Source of the DNA: Herbaspirillum sp. DW155
Lineage (GTDB): Bacteria; Pseudomonadota; Gammaproteobacteria; Burkholderiales; Burkholderiaceae_D
Assembly (NCBI RefSeq): GCF_037076565.1
Contig: NZ_AP029028.1
Span: forward strand, 4,154,001 to 4,218,000
Reading direction: 5' to 3'
Length of the DNA: 64,000 bases
This document shows positions 36,724-45,240 of this stretch, in pieces. The notes under the pieces are model-generated. The model saw nothing but the letters and a program-made list of their open reading frames with translations, had not been told where the DNA came from and made no database searches. The translations under genes were made by a program, and so were the position numbers. The stretch's first letter is position 1. Each line of letters opens with the position of its first letter.

Positions 36724-36749
36724 AACCCCGTGTTCGAAAACACGGGGTT
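36724..36749 (+). terminator. Transposase terminator inside the IS
   Basis: An 11-bp perfect stem (AACCCCGTGTT and its complement) with loop CGAA, 7 bases after the transposase stop. It is followed by CGTCATC, so no T-run; the next palindrome (36763-36784) followed by TTTT gives a second, better terminator. Confidence 0.6.
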
Positions 36750-36762
36750 CGTCATCAACCTG

Positions 36763-36784
36763 ATGGCTCCGCATGCGGAGCCAT
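36763..36784. repeat. Right copy of 22-bp palindrome flanking the IS
   Basis: Identical to 35175-35196 and followed by TTTCGTTTC. It keeps the T-rich tail of the presumed original terminator and lies 24 bases from the ssuD stop on the other strand. Confidence 0.75.
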
Positions 36785-36807
36785 TTTCGTTTCAGGCGGT
36801 GGAAAAA

Positions 36808-37914
36808 TCAGGCAGCCTGCTTCTGCGCGGCCCGTTGCTGCAGCCGCTGCGCCACCAGCGCGCGCGTGCGCGGGATCAGTTCACGGCCATAGTCGATGGC
36901 ATCTTCCAGAGGATCAAAACCACGGATGAGGAAAGTGGTCACGCCCAGATCGTAGTAATCCAGCAGTGCCTCGGCCACCTGTTCGGGCGTACCGACCAGC
37001 GCGGTGGAGTTGTAGCGCGCACCGGTCTCCTTTGCAATCGCCGTCCACAGTCGCTTGTCCACGCGGTCGCCTTTTTCGGCGGCGGCCAGCAGGCGGCGTG
37101 CGCCTTCGCTTTCCTGCGGACCGGTGTAGGCCGGATGGCGTGTGCCATTGCCCGAGCGCAGACGGCGCGTTTCATCGAGGATGCGTTCGGCACGCGCCCA
37201 GGCCTGCTCTTCGGTGGCCGCCAGGATAGGACGGAAGGAGACCGAGAAACTGATCTCGCGTCCATGCCGCGCCGCCTCGGCGCGCACGCGCCCGGTCAGC
37301 TCGCGCACCTGCTCCAGCGATTCGCCCCACAGCGCATAGACATCGGCATGCCGTCCCGCCACCGGGATGGCGGCCTCAGAAGCACCGCCAAAGAAGATGG
37401 GAATGTGTGGCTGCTGCAGTGGCTTGACCTCCGAATAAGCCTGCTCGAAACGATAGTGCGCACCCTGGTGATCGAAAGGCTTCTGCGCCGTCCACACCTG
37501 ACGCAGAATCTGCAGGTATTCGTCCGTGCGGGCATAGCGCTGGTCGTGATCGAGATAGTCGCCATCGCGACGCTGCTCGATGTCGGAACCGCCGGAGATG
37601 ATGTGCACGCCCAGCCGCCCGCCGCTGAAATGATCCAGCGTGGCCAGCTGGCGCGCCGCCAGCGTGGGCGCCACGAAGCCGGGACGATGCGCCAGCATCA
37701 GCTGGATGTGCCGGGTGGCCGCAGCCACCTGCGCGATGGTGAGGATGGCATCGGGACCGTTGGAGTGATACGGCACCAGTATCCGGTCGAAACCGGCTTC
37801 TTCATGCGCGCGCGCAAAGCGCAGCAGGTAGTCGGTATCGATGGCCGGTCCCACCGAGGGGTGGATCTCGGAGTTCTTGTGGGTGGTGACCATGCCGATG
37901 AAATTGACGCTCAT
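36808..37914 (-). CDS. ssuD: FMNH2-dependent alkanesulfonate monooxygenase
   Basis: A 368-residue flavin-dependent monooxygenase of the luciferase-like family that splits sulfonates to an aldehyde and sulfite. LAHRPGFVAPTLAARQLATLDHFSGGRLGVHIISGGSD is the SsuD-type core (about 72-110) and NSTALVGTPEQVAEALLDYYDLGVTTFLIRGFD closes the barrel. It needs reduced FMN from a separate SsuE reductase, not found in this window. Last gene of ssuCBAD, 42 bp after ssuA. Confidence 0.9.
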   Translation of the reverse strand: MSVNFIGMVTTHKNSEIHPSVGPAIDTDYLLRFARAHEEAGFDRILVPYHSNGPDAILTIAQVAAATRHIQLMLAHRPGFVAPTLAARQLATLDHFSGGRLGVHIISGGSDIEQRRDGDYLDHDQRYARTDEYLQILRQVWTAQKPFDHQGAHYRFEQAYSEVKPLQQPHIPIFFGGASEAAIPVAGRHADVYALWGESLEQVRELTGRVRAEAARHGREISFSVSFRPILAATEEQAWARAERILDETRRLRSGNGTRHPAYTGPQESEGARRLLAAAEKGDRVDKRLWTAIAKETGARYNSTALVGTPEQVAEALLDYYDLGVTTFLIRGFDPLEDAIDYGRELIPRTRALVAQRLQQRAAQKQAA

Positions 37915-37956
37915 GTGTGCTCTCCTGATGGCCTGCCGTGGCAGACGGTAGATGAA

Positions 37957-38970
37957 TCAGACCTTGACGATGTAATCGCTCACTTGCACCTTCTGCGGCA
38001 GGATCTTGCGCGCCGCCAGCCAGTCCGCCGCGCTCTGGAAGGTAGCGATGAATCTGGCGTCGTCGGCACCATGAAACTCCCAGCGGCGCGCCAGCCTGAT
38101 GAGCGAATCGCGCACCGCGTCCGCATAGCCCGCGTCCTTCTGCACCAGCAGTTCGGCTTCACGCGGGTTCTTGCTGATCCACTCGCCCTCGGCGCGATAG
38201 GCCGCATTGACGGCGCGTACGATGTCGGCGTTCTCTTCGGCGAACTTGCGATGGGTGACGTAGGAATTGAAGTCGATCAGGAATTCCAGGTCGCGTCCTT
38301 CGAAAAAGACGTCATGCGCCTTGTACTCCACCCGAGCGATATCCACGCCGGGGCTCCACATCGACCAGGCATCGACCTTGCCCTGTGCAAAGGCCGGCCC
38401 CGCATCCGGTGGATTGAGGTAGACGAACCTGACCTTCTCGCGCGCGATGCCGTGCTTCTCCAGCGCGGCCACCAGCAGGAATTCCCCCAGGCCGGAGCGA
38501 TTGACCGCCACGGTCTTGCCTACCAGATCGCTCACCTTGTCGATGCCGGAACCATCCCTGGCGATGATGGCCGTGCTGCGCGGCTCGACCACGGCGAACT
38601 GCGTAAACACCAGCGGCGAGCCGGCGATCATGGCCGCCAGTGCCGGGGTGGTACTGCCGCCGAAACCGAAGTCGGCACTGCCGCCGGTGACCGCCTGCAG
38701 CGAGGGCGCATGGTTGGGGAAGGGGCCGATCCATTGCACCTTGATGCCATCGCGGGCCAGGATCTTTTCAAACTCGCCGCGCGTGCGCGCAATGCCGGGC
38801 AGGCCGCCCTTGCCCCAGGCCAGGCGCACGGTGTCGGTATTGCGCGACCTGCCGGCGGCGCGGGACAGCAGCGGCAGGCCGCTGGCAGTGAGGGCCGCGC
38901 TTCCCAGCGCAGCTTGCAACAGTTGACGGCGATGGAGACTGTCAGGCTTGGAATCGTGGTGCATGGGCAT
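37957..38970 (-). CDS. ssuA: Sulfonate ABC transporter substrate-binding protein
   Basis: A 337-residue periplasmic binding protein of the SsuA/NMT1 type: VRLAWGKGGLPGIARTRGEFEK start, VTGGSADFGFGGSTTPALAA, and KTVAVNRSGLGEFLLVAALEKHG. The N terminus HRRQLLQAALGSAALTASG has a twin-arginine pair before the hydrophobic run, so export by Tat rather than Sec is possible. It lies between ssuB and ssuD and should deliver alkanesulfonates to SsuC. Confidence 0.88.
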   Translation of the reverse strand: MPMHHDSKPDSLHRRQLLQAALGSAALTASGLPLLSRAAGRSRNTDTVRLAWGKGGLPGIARTRGEFEKILARDGIKVQWIGPFPNHAPSLQAVTGGSADFGFGGSTTPALAAMIAGSPLVFTQFAVVEPRSTAIIARDGSGIDKVSDLVGKTVAVNRSGLGEFLLVAALEKHGIAREKVRFVYLNPPDAGPAFAQGKVDAWSMWSPGVDIARVEYKAHDVFFEGRDLEFLIDFNSYVTHRKFAEENADIVRAVNAAYRAEGEWISKNPREAELLVQKDAGYADAVRDSLIRLARRWEFHGADDARFIATFQSAADWLAARKILPQKVQVSDYIVKV

Positions 38971-39012
38971 TAATCTGGATTTAATGAGAATGGAAAGAGC
39001 ATTCAGGAAAAT

Positions 39013-39789
39013 TTAATGCGTGCTCTGCAGCACGGGTGCTGCGGAGGCCACCACCCCAAGCTCGGCCAGCAACTGCGCGCGCAGCGCTTCGGCGGCGGGA
39101 TGGCTGCGGTCATGGGCGGCTTCGGGCGCGACGCGGTAATCGCTGGCGATGACACCGTTGCGCATGACCAGGATGCGGTCGGCCAACACGATGGCCTCGT
39201 CCACGTCGTGCGTGACCAGCAACACGCCCGGACGGTGCCGCGCCAGCAGTTGCCGCACCAGCGCATGCATGCGGATGCGGGTGAGCGCATCGAGGGCGGC
39301 AAAGGGTTCATCGAGCAGCAAGAGGCGCGGCTCGCGCACCAGCGCACGCGCCAGCGCCACACGCTGGGCCTGGCCACCGGAGAGATTGCGCGGCCAGTCA
39401 TGCAGGCGTTCGCCCAGTCCCACTTCTGCCAGCGCCGCTTGCGCGAGCGGTTTTCCACGGCGATCATCCAGCCCCAGCGCAACGTTGCGCCAGAGCGGCT
39501 CCCACGGGATCAGGCGCGGTTCCTGGAACACCACGGCGGGCTGCGCCGGTCCGGCGATGCGTCCGCCGTCGATACTGTCCAGCCCGGCCAGGGCACGCAG
39601 CAAGGTGGTCTTGCCGCAGCCGCTCTCGCCCAGCAACGCCACGAATTCACCGCGCGCAATGCGCAGGTCCAGGCCGTGGATCACGGCGCGCTGGCCGTAA
39701 CTGCGCTTGAGGCCTGTCACGTTCACGGCCAGCTCATGGGCGCTGGCCGGGTGCAGGGTGTGTCTGTCGTGCAGTGCGTGAGTCATCAT
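39013..39789 (-). CDS. ssuB: Sulfonate ABC transporter ATPase
   Basis: A 258-residue ABC ATPase. Walker A GESGCGKTT, Q-loop VVFQEPRLIPW, signature LSGGQAQRVALARAL, Walker B LLLLDEPFAALD and the His switch THDVDEA are all present. The QEPRLIPW stretch is common in sulfonate/nitrate/taurine importers. Its start overlaps the ssuC stop. Confidence 0.9.
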   Translation of the reverse strand: MMTHALHDRHTLHPASAHELAVNVTGLKRSYGQRAVIHGLDLRIARGEFVALLGESGCGKTTLLRALAGLDSIDGGRIAGPAQPAVVFQEPRLIPWEPLWRNVALGLDDRRGKPLAQAALAEVGLGERLHDWPRNLSGGQAQRVALARALVREPRLLLLDEPFAALDALTRIRMHALVRQLLARHRPGVLLVTHDVDEAIVLADRILVMRNGVIASDYRVAPEAAHDRSHPAAEALRAQLLAELGVVASAAPVLQSTH

Positions 39790-40652
39790 TTCCCCTTGCC
39801 GGCGTAGTTGGGATGCCAGGCCAGCAGGCGGCGCTCCAGCAGGCGGGCGATGCCATCGGAGACCACGCCGATGCCGGCATAGATGACGATGGTCAGCACG
39901 ATCACGTCGGTCTGCAGGAATTCACGCGCATCCATGGCCAGCGAGCCGATGCCGGTATTGGCGGCGATGGTTTCGGCGATCACCAGCGCCAGCCACGCCA
40001 CCGCCAGCGCATAGCGCACGCCGGCCAGAATCGAGGGCAAGGCACCCGGCAGGATGATGCGGCGGATCAGGGTCCAGTTCGACAAGCCGGTCACGCGGCC
40101 CAGCTCCAGCAGCTTGGGATCGACCTGGCGGATGCCCAGCACGGTGTTGATATAGATCGGGAACAGCACGCCCAGAGAAACGAGGAACACCTTGCCGCCC
40201 TCGCCCACGCCGAACCACACGATCACCAGCGGCAGCGCCGCCAGGAAAGGCACGGCGCGCACCATCTGGACACTGCGGTCCACCAGCGCCTCGGCCAGGC
40301 GCGAGAAGCCCACCAGCGTGCCGAGCACGAAACCGATACTGCCGCCAATGACAAACCCGGCCGCTGCGCGCAGCAAGCTCGCCCCGAGGTCCGACAGCAG
40401 GCGCCCCTGGGCGATCAGGTTCAGCGCCGTCTGCGAGACCTTGCTCGGGGCCGGCAGCACTTGCGGCGACAGCGTGCCGGTACGTGCCAGCGCTTCCCAG
40501 GCCAGCAGCAACAGCAGCGGCGCAGCCCAGGAGATCAGCAACAGCGCACGCGGACCCGCCGCGCGCAGGCTGCGGCGGCGCACCGGGGCGGGCGTGGCGA
40601 CAAGCTCGGCTGCTGCCGAAGATAGAGGGAAGTGATGGACCGCTTCATGCAT
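39786..40652 (-). CDS. ssuC: Sulfonate ABC transporter permease
   Basis: A 288-residue inner-membrane permease with about six membrane segments. The coupling motif ELGRVTGLSNWTLIRRIILPGALPSILAGVRYAL (about 180-215) is typical of SsuC/TauC. The ATG at 40652 (MHEAVHHF) with AAGGAAA upstream is preferred to a TTG 21 bases earlier. It is first in the ssuCBAD operon. The 135 bp upstream must hold the promoter; a small inverted repeat ATCCG-ATAAA-CGGAT lies at 40767-40781. Confidence 0.88.
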   Translation of the reverse strand: MHEAVHHFPLSSAAAELVATPAPVRRRSLRAAGPRALLLISWAAPLLLLLAWEALARTGTLSPQVLPAPSKVSQTALNLIAQGRLLSDLGASLLRAAAGFVIGGSIGFVLGTLVGFSRLAEALVDRSVQMVRAVPFLAALPLVIVWFGVGEGGKVFLVSLGVLFPIYINTVLGIRQVDPKLLELGRVTGLSNWTLIRRIILPGALPSILAGVRYALAVAWLALVIAETIAANTGIGSLAMDAREFLQTDVIVLTIVIYAGIGVVSDGIARLLERRLLAWHPNYAGKGK

Positions 40653-40787
40653 GGGATTTCCTTCTCTGGTCAAGCGTGGGCGCGCCCGGCATGCATCGGG
40701 TCACGCAGAGAGGGAAATCGTAATCAGCTTCGCGGCGAGGGAATACGAATGATTTTGTGTTTGGATATCCGATAAACGGATTTGGAC

Positions 40788-41807
40788 TCAGCGCAACTCG
40801 GCCGCGTCCACGCCCGGCACACCCTGCCGGATGCGCTTGCTGTAGTCGTCCTGCATGTCGTTCTGCAAGGCGCGTTGCGTGATCCGCCCGCTTTGGCGCA
40901 ATTGCGCGAAGGAGTAACCGGGCGTGAGCACACCGTGGTCGAACACGTAATCGGCGAAATAGCCCGAAAGCAGCAGGCGATAATCCAGTGGCAGCGCGGG
41001 CGAGAGGCGGCGTGCCAGTTCGAAGACGATGGTGGTGCAGTTGCTGGTGAGGGTGTTGTAGAAGCGCGGGCGCTCGCGTAATTGCGCTGCCCGTTCAAGG
41101 TAACCGAGGAAGACCTTGCGCAACTGGTCCGGACGCAATTGCAGACGATACAGATACACATCCTCGCCGCGCGCATGGGTGCGGGTGCGGATGATGTCGT
41201 TCTCGTCGGCGGCGACGATGACGGTCTCGAACTTGCGAAAGAAGCCGCCCAACGCCGAGAAGGCTTCGCCACGTTCACGCCGGATTTCCAGCGAGAACAC
41301 CAGGCGCCGGCCATCGGCGAACCCGAACGACACCAGCGTATGGGCAATGGCCGGCCCCATCCAGTAGGACAGCAGCAGGTCGGCCGAGACCAGTTGCGCC
41401 AGATCATACTGGCGCGATTCCCAGCGGATGTCGTAGTCGGTCTCGGTGCGCCAGGCGAAGTTGCGCACGTTGCCCAGCTGCACGAGATCGCCCTGCACCT
41501 GCGGCACCAGCATGTGCGCCACATCGTCAGCCCAGTCACGGTCATGGCGCGGGCGGATGCTGCACCACCAGCCCGCCATGACAATGCCGGCCAGCACGAA
41601 GACCAGCGGGCTCCAGCCCCAGGACAGGGACAGACCGGCCGCCTGCGCCAGCGTCGCTGCCGGCGGCAGGCACCACAGCACGATGACCGCGATGCGCAGC
41701 CAGGTGGTCACCGGCAACTGATACCACAGGGCAAACCCGCCCCAGACCGCCAGCCCCACCGTGAGCAGGGCCAGCACGATCAACGGCGCTACATGAAGAA
41801 AGAACAT
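40788..41807 (-). CDS. DUF4105 (Lnb N-terminal-like) membrane protein
   Basis: A 339-residue protein with three hydrophobic segments in the first 90 residues and a DUF4105 domain (about 110-300). Recognisable blocks: NVRNFAWRTETDYDIRWESRQYDL and FYNTLTSNCTTIVFEL. The Cys/His-containing NCTT core resembles papain-like peptidases, and the family relates to the N-terminal domain of lipoprotein N-acyltransferase Lnb, but function here is unknown. It lies two bases after the SIR2 gene and is probably co-transcribed with it. Confidence 0.8.
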   Translation of the reverse strand: MFFLHVAPLIVLALLTVGLAVWGGFALWYQLPVTTWLRIAVIVLWCLPPAATLAQAAGLSLSWGWSPLVFVLAGIVMAGWWCSIRPRHDRDWADDVAHMLVPQVQGDLVQLGNVRNFAWRTETDYDIRWESRQYDLAQLVSADLLLSYWMGPAIAHTLVSFGFADGRRLVFSLEIRRERGEAFSALGGFFRKFETVIVAADENDIIRTRTHARGEDVYLYRLQLRPDQLRKVFLGYLERAAQLRERPRFYNTLTSNCTTIVFELARRLSPALPLDYRLLLSGYFADYVFDHGVLTPGYSFAQLRQSGRITQRALQNDMQDDYSKRIRQGVPGVDAAELR

Positions 41808-41809
41808 CG

Positions 41810-42709
41810 CTACATTCTCTGGTCGGATGCGCCCGCGCCCAGCAGGGCCGCCAGGCGCGGCAACACCGATTCGGCATCGTCGCGCAATTTGAAGGCCAGC
41901 AAGTCATCGGCACGGGTGATGCCACGATTGATCGCCACCACCGGTTTGCCCGCTGCTGCCGCCATGCGCGGGAAGCGGAAACCGGACAGCACCATCAGCG
42001 AGGAACCGATCACCAGCATGGCATCGCAGGCCCGGGTCGCCGCCTCGGCCTGGGCGCTGCGCTCGGCGGGCACGCCGTCGCCGAAGAACACCACATCCGG
42101 TTGCAGCATGCCGCCGCAGGCCATGCAGACGGGCACGTGAAAGGCCGCGTCGGCATCGGGCTCCAGGCGGGCATCACCGTCGGGCAAGGCTTCGGCCTGC
42201 AGGTGGACGAAAGCGGGATTGCAGCGCGCCAGTTCCTGTTGGATGTCGGCGCGCGCACAGACGGTGCCGCACGAAAGGCAACGCACCGCATGAATGCTGC
42301 CGTGCAGTTCAATGACCGAGCGGCTGCCGGCCTGCTGATGCAGACCATCGACGTTCTGCGTGAGGATGGCCCCCACGTAGCCGGCCTGCTGCAATTGCGC
42401 CAGCGCGCGATGCGCCGCATTGGGCGTGGCGCGCGCCAGACGGGGCCAGCCCAGCATGCTGCGCGCCCAGTAGCGTTTGCGGGCGGCTTCGGACTGGCGG
42501 AACTCGCTGCCCTGGATGGGCAGGCGGCCGCGCCGCACGCCGCTGTCGTCACGATAATCGGGAATGCCGGAGGCGGTGCTGATGCCCGCACCGGTCAGCA
42601 CCAGCACCTGACGATGCGAGCACAGCCATTGCGCCAGCGCGGGTAACAGGTCTGCAGCGGCGTCGGGGGCGGCAAGGACATCATTCGAAACGGGCAGGAT
42701 CTGGCTCAT
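41810..42709 (-). CDS. SIR2-family NAD-dependent protein deacylase
   Basis: A 299-residue sirtuin. NAD site GAGISTASGIPDYRDDSG (about 40-57), TQNVDGLH (118-124), catalytic His136 in ELHGSIH, zinc Cys144/147 and 195/198, and VVFFGD. An insert of about 40 residues sits between the zinc Cys pairs. It removes acetyl or other acyl groups from lysines using NAD+. The start at 42709 gives a short leader before the conserved core; the open frame extends 44 residues upstream without conservation. Confidence 0.88.
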   Translation of the reverse strand: MSQILPVSNDVLAAPDAAADLLPALAQWLCSHRQVLVLTGAGISTASGIPDYRDDSGVRRGRLPIQGSEFRQSEAARKRYWARSMLGWPRLARATPNAAHRALAQLQQAGYVGAILTQNVDGLHQQAGSRSVIELHGSIHAVRCLSCGTVCARADIQQELARCNPAFVHLQAEALPDGDARLEPDADAAFHVPVCMACGGMLQPDVVFFGDGVPAERSAQAEAATRACDAMLVIGSSLMVLSGFRFPRMAAAAGKPVVAINRGITRADDLLAFKLRDDAESVLPRLAALLGAGASDQRM

Positions 42710-42854
42710 GGCGGAACTCGGCGGGAAGATCACATGCGGCAGACTACGCGAATTTGGCCGAGCTTGCAGTGGCGACGGGCGCGCCTGTTGAAGTATCGCG
42801 GCGGACGCGATGGCCGGATTATCCCTATAATCTGCGGGCAACTTTCAAGGCGCC

Positions 42855-42873
42855 CCCGGCCCGCAAGGCCGGG
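42855..42873 (+). promoter_or_regulatory. GC-rich hairpin in the mctP leader region
   Basis: CCCGGCC-CGCAA-GGCCGGG lies about 50 bases before the DUF3311 start, downstream of a TATAAT at 42826-42831. The hexamer lacks a good -35 partner, so it is only a possible promoter; the hairpin would be in the 5' leader. Confidence 0.3.
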
Positions 42874-42923
42874 CCAGCGTCGATATAAAAATTCTTCCGC
42901 CAAAAGTTCGAGGAGCATCAATC

Positions 42924-43103
42924 ATGCGGCTATTACTTCTGCTGCCTTTCATCGGCCTGCTCTGGGTCCCGTTCTACAACGCCGAATTGCCCAGCCTGTT
43001 CGGTTTCCCCTTCTTCTACTGGTACCAGTTCGCCTGGGTGCCGCTGACCTCGCTGATCATCTGGCTGGTCTATCGTGACGGACTGAAAAAGGGAGTCGAA
43101 TAA
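42924..43103 (+). CDS. DUF3311 small membrane protein
   Basis: A 59-residue protein with two hydrophobic segments, ending KKGVE. It belongs to DUF3311, small proteins nearly always encoded just before SSS-family symporters, probably as an accessory subunit. The ribosome site GAGGAG is seven bases before the ATG. Its stop overlaps the mctP start by one base (TAATG), and GGGAG within its end serves mctP. Confidence 0.88.
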   Translation: MRLLLLLPFIGLLWVPFYNAELPSLFGFPFFYWYQFAWVPLTSLIIWLVYRDGLKKGVE

Positions 43104-44596
43104 TGGAGGCGTCCAACATCCACTGGACCGCACTCTGGGTCTTCCTGTTCTTCTTCGCCCTGGTCACCGTGATGGGGTTCCTGGCCTCCAAATGGATGGC
43201 CGGCGGCAGCCACAAGGGCGCCCACCTCGATGAGTGGGGCCTGGGTGGCCGCAACTTCGGAACCTGGATCACCTGGTTCCTGGTGGGCGGCGACTTCTAT
43301 ACCGCCTATACCGTCATCGCAGTGCCGGCACTGGTGTATGCCGTCGGGGCTTATGGCTTCTTCGCCCTGCCCTATACCATCCTGGTCTATCCCATCGTGT
43401 TCGTGATCATGCCCAGGCTGTGGCATGCCGCGCACAAGGCCGGTCACGTCACGGCAGCCGACGTGGTGTGGGGCCGCTATCAGTCGCGTCCGCTGGAGTT
43501 CGCCATTGCGCTCACCGGCGTAGTGGCCACCATGCCCTACATCGCGCTGCAGCTGATCGGCATGGAAGTGGTCATCAAAGCCCTCGGGCTGACAGGTGAG
43601 CTGCCGCTGCTGGCGGCCTTCGTGATCCTGGCGCTGTACACCTACTCGGCCGGCCTGCGGGCACCGGCACTGATCGCCTTCGTCAAGGACATCATGATCT
43701 ACATCGTGGTGCTGGTGGCAGTGGTGGTGGTGCCGGCCAAGCTGGGCGGCTACGGTGCCGTGTTCAACTCGGCGCGCGAAGCCTTCGCACTCAAGGGTGG
43801 CGCGACCGGCCTGACACTGAAGCCCACGCAGTTCCTGCCCTTCGCCACGCTGGCGCTGGGTTCGGCCATGGCCGCCTTCATGTATCCGCATACCCTGACC
43901 GGCATCTTCGCGGCCAAGGATGCCAACACCATCCGCAAGAACGCCGTGTTCCTGCCCGCCTATACGGTGCTGCTGGGACTGATCGCGCTGCTGGGCTACA
44001 TGGCCTATGCGGCGGGCATCAAGGTGCAGGCCAACAATGACGTGGTGCCGGCGCTGTTCAATGGCCTCTTCCCGGGCTGGTTCGCCGGTTTTGCCTTCGC
44101 GGCCATCGCCATCGGTGCACTGGTGCCGGCGGCGGTGATGTCCATCGGTGCCTCCAACCTCTTCACCCGCAACTTCTGGAAGCCTTACGTCAATCCTGGC
44201 ATCAGCCATGAGGGCGAAGCCAAGGTGGCCAAGGTGGTGTCGCTGGTGGTCAAGTTCGGCGCGCTGGTGTTCATCCTGTTCCTGCCGACCAAGTTCGCGC
44301 TGGACCTGCAATTGCTGGGTGGCGTATGGATTCTGCAGACTTTCCCGGCGTTGGTGTTCGGCCTCTTCGTGGGCTGGTTCGGCGCACGCGCGCTCTTGTG
44401 CGGCTGGGCCGTGGGCATCATCGGCGGTAGCTGGATGGCCTTTGCCGATGGCATCAAGCCGGTGCACAGCTTCGTCATCGGTGGCGACACCTATACGCTC
44501 TACACCGGCCTGATCGCGCTGACCCTCAACGTGGTGGTGGCGGTCATTGCCAACCTGATCCTGGGCAAGGGTTCGCAACCTGCATTGAAGCGTTGA
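43103..44596 (+). CDS. mctP: Monocarboxylate/proton or sodium symporter MctP (SSS family)
   Basis: A 497-residue protein with about 13 hydrophobic segments and sodium:solute symporter features: GLGGRNFGTWITWFLVGGDFYTAYT near 45-70, GSAMAAFMYPHTLTGIFAAKD near 250, and the C-terminal FGARALLCGWAVGIIGGSWMAF. In rhizobia MctP carries lactate, pyruvate and alanine; a similar role is likely here. Coupled to the DUF3311 gene, a pairing that supports the assignment. Confidence 0.88.
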   Translation: MEASNIHWTALWVFLFFFALVTVMGFLASKWMAGGSHKGAHLDEWGLGGRNFGTWITWFLVGGDFYTAYTVIAVPALVYAVGAYGFFALPYTILVYPIVFVIMPRLWHAAHKAGHVTAADVVWGRYQSRPLEFAIALTGVVATMPYIALQLIGMEVVIKALGLTGELPLLAAFVILALYTYSAGLRAPALIAFVKDIMIYIVVLVAVVVVPAKLGGYGAVFNSAREAFALKGGATGLTLKPTQFLPFATLALGSAMAAFMYPHTLTGIFAAKDANTIRKNAVFLPAYTVLLGLIALLGYMAYAAGIKVQANNDVVPALFNGLFPGWFAGFAFAAIAIGALVPAAVMSIGASNLFTRNFWKPYVNPGISHEGEAKVAKVVSLVVKFGALVFILFLPTKFALDLQLLGGVWILQTFPALVFGLFVGWFGARALLCGWAVGIIGGSWMAFADGIKPVHSFVIGGDTYTLYTGLIALTLNVVVAVIANLILGKGSQPALKR

Positions 44597-44738
44597 GGAG
44601 GCGATGCATTCCTGCATCAGTGTCACACCACATGATGCAAGGATGCATCACCTTGTCGCAGTGCTGCGCCGGCGTTATCCGGAAAGTTGCAATGACTGGC
44701 GCAGCACGCAAGGTACTTTTCGCACCCGGCAAGAAAAC

Positions 44739-44760
44739 ATTGCTGACGTATTGCTGACGT
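44739..44760. repeat. Tandem 11-bp direct repeat
   Basis: ATTGCTGACGT occurs twice with no gap. Spacing of one helical turn is what would be expected of two regulator half-sites on one face of the DNA, but no gene for a partner is indicated. Confidence 0.6.
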
Positions 44761-44874
44761 TTTCCTGATGCAGCACTGACGCGAAAAAGCGCTGCCGTGT
44801 GAGGGTTGCCGGGTACGTGGTTTGCACGCCACGGTCAGCTGGGAATCAATCAAAAAAATCTTGGCACGGTTGTC

Positions 44875-44904
44875 AATGCTCCTTCACGAAGGAGCATTTT
44901 TTTA
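44875..44904 (+). terminator. Orphan intrinsic terminator
   Basis: AATGCTCCTT-CACG-AAGGAGCATT, a perfect 10-bp stem, followed by further T residues. It is 279 bp after the mctP stop with no gene between, so it either ends a long mctP 3' leader or an unannotated small RNA. Confidence 0.8.
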
Positions 44905-45240
44905 GGCGCAGCGCCGTACCGACCGGGCAAGGATTTTTAATACTCTGCCTGCCCTCTTCCCCTTGCGGGAAAAGGTTTTTCAGGTCTGGCGACGAGCGTA
45001 GATCCGTGCGGCAGCAGTCTCATTACGCCGTTTTCATGAATGAATTCATTAATGAAGACAAGCTAATCAAGAAAACGATATTCCTCTAGAGTGCGTCTCT
45101 GCCCCAAAAACCGGAAGCGTCAACGGGGGCATCCATACAGAGCAGGCAGCGCTTGCCTCTGCACCCGGAGCGAGTCCGCATGGCGCCATTGCTGAACTCG
45201 TTCATCAGCCAATACCGCGTTTTATACAGGGGAGCAAGTA

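Larger units (their letters stand above)
35197..36762 (+). mobile_element. IS1182-like insertion sequence
   Basis: A 1566-bp element. Terminal inverted repeats: CAGATTGATGACAAAGCCC at the left and, read inward on the other strand, CAGGTTGATGACGAACCCC at the right (16 of 19 match). It holds one transposase gene and a subterminal hairpin at each end (AAAGCC...GGCTTT from 35209; 36724-36749). It is flanked by identical 22-bp palindromes, read here as a target duplication; long palindromic duplications are, as I recall, known for IS1182-family elements. The alternative is that the palindromes belong to the element, making it about 35172-36787. Transposase appears intact, so it may be active. Confidence 0.8.
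44597..45240. other. Long intergenic region between mctP and the MCP gene
   Basis: 644 bp with no credible gene. It contains, from left: GATGCA-TTCC-TGCATC (44603-44618) and TGATGCA-AGGA-TGCATCA (44633-44650), two related inverted repeats; a tandem repeat of ATTGCTGACGT (44739-44760); a strong terminator at 44875-44904 that belongs to no visible gene; and the palindrome AATGAATTCATT (45039-45050). AT content rises towards the MCP gene, whose promoter must be in the last 330 bases. A small RNA ending at the terminator is possible. Confidence 0.55.

Noticed and set aside
44799-45089. 96-codon open frame in the mctP-MCP intergenic region
   Set aside because: It runs through a strong intrinsic terminator, has no ribosome site or recognisable domain, and its composition shifts from GC-rich to AT-rich midway.
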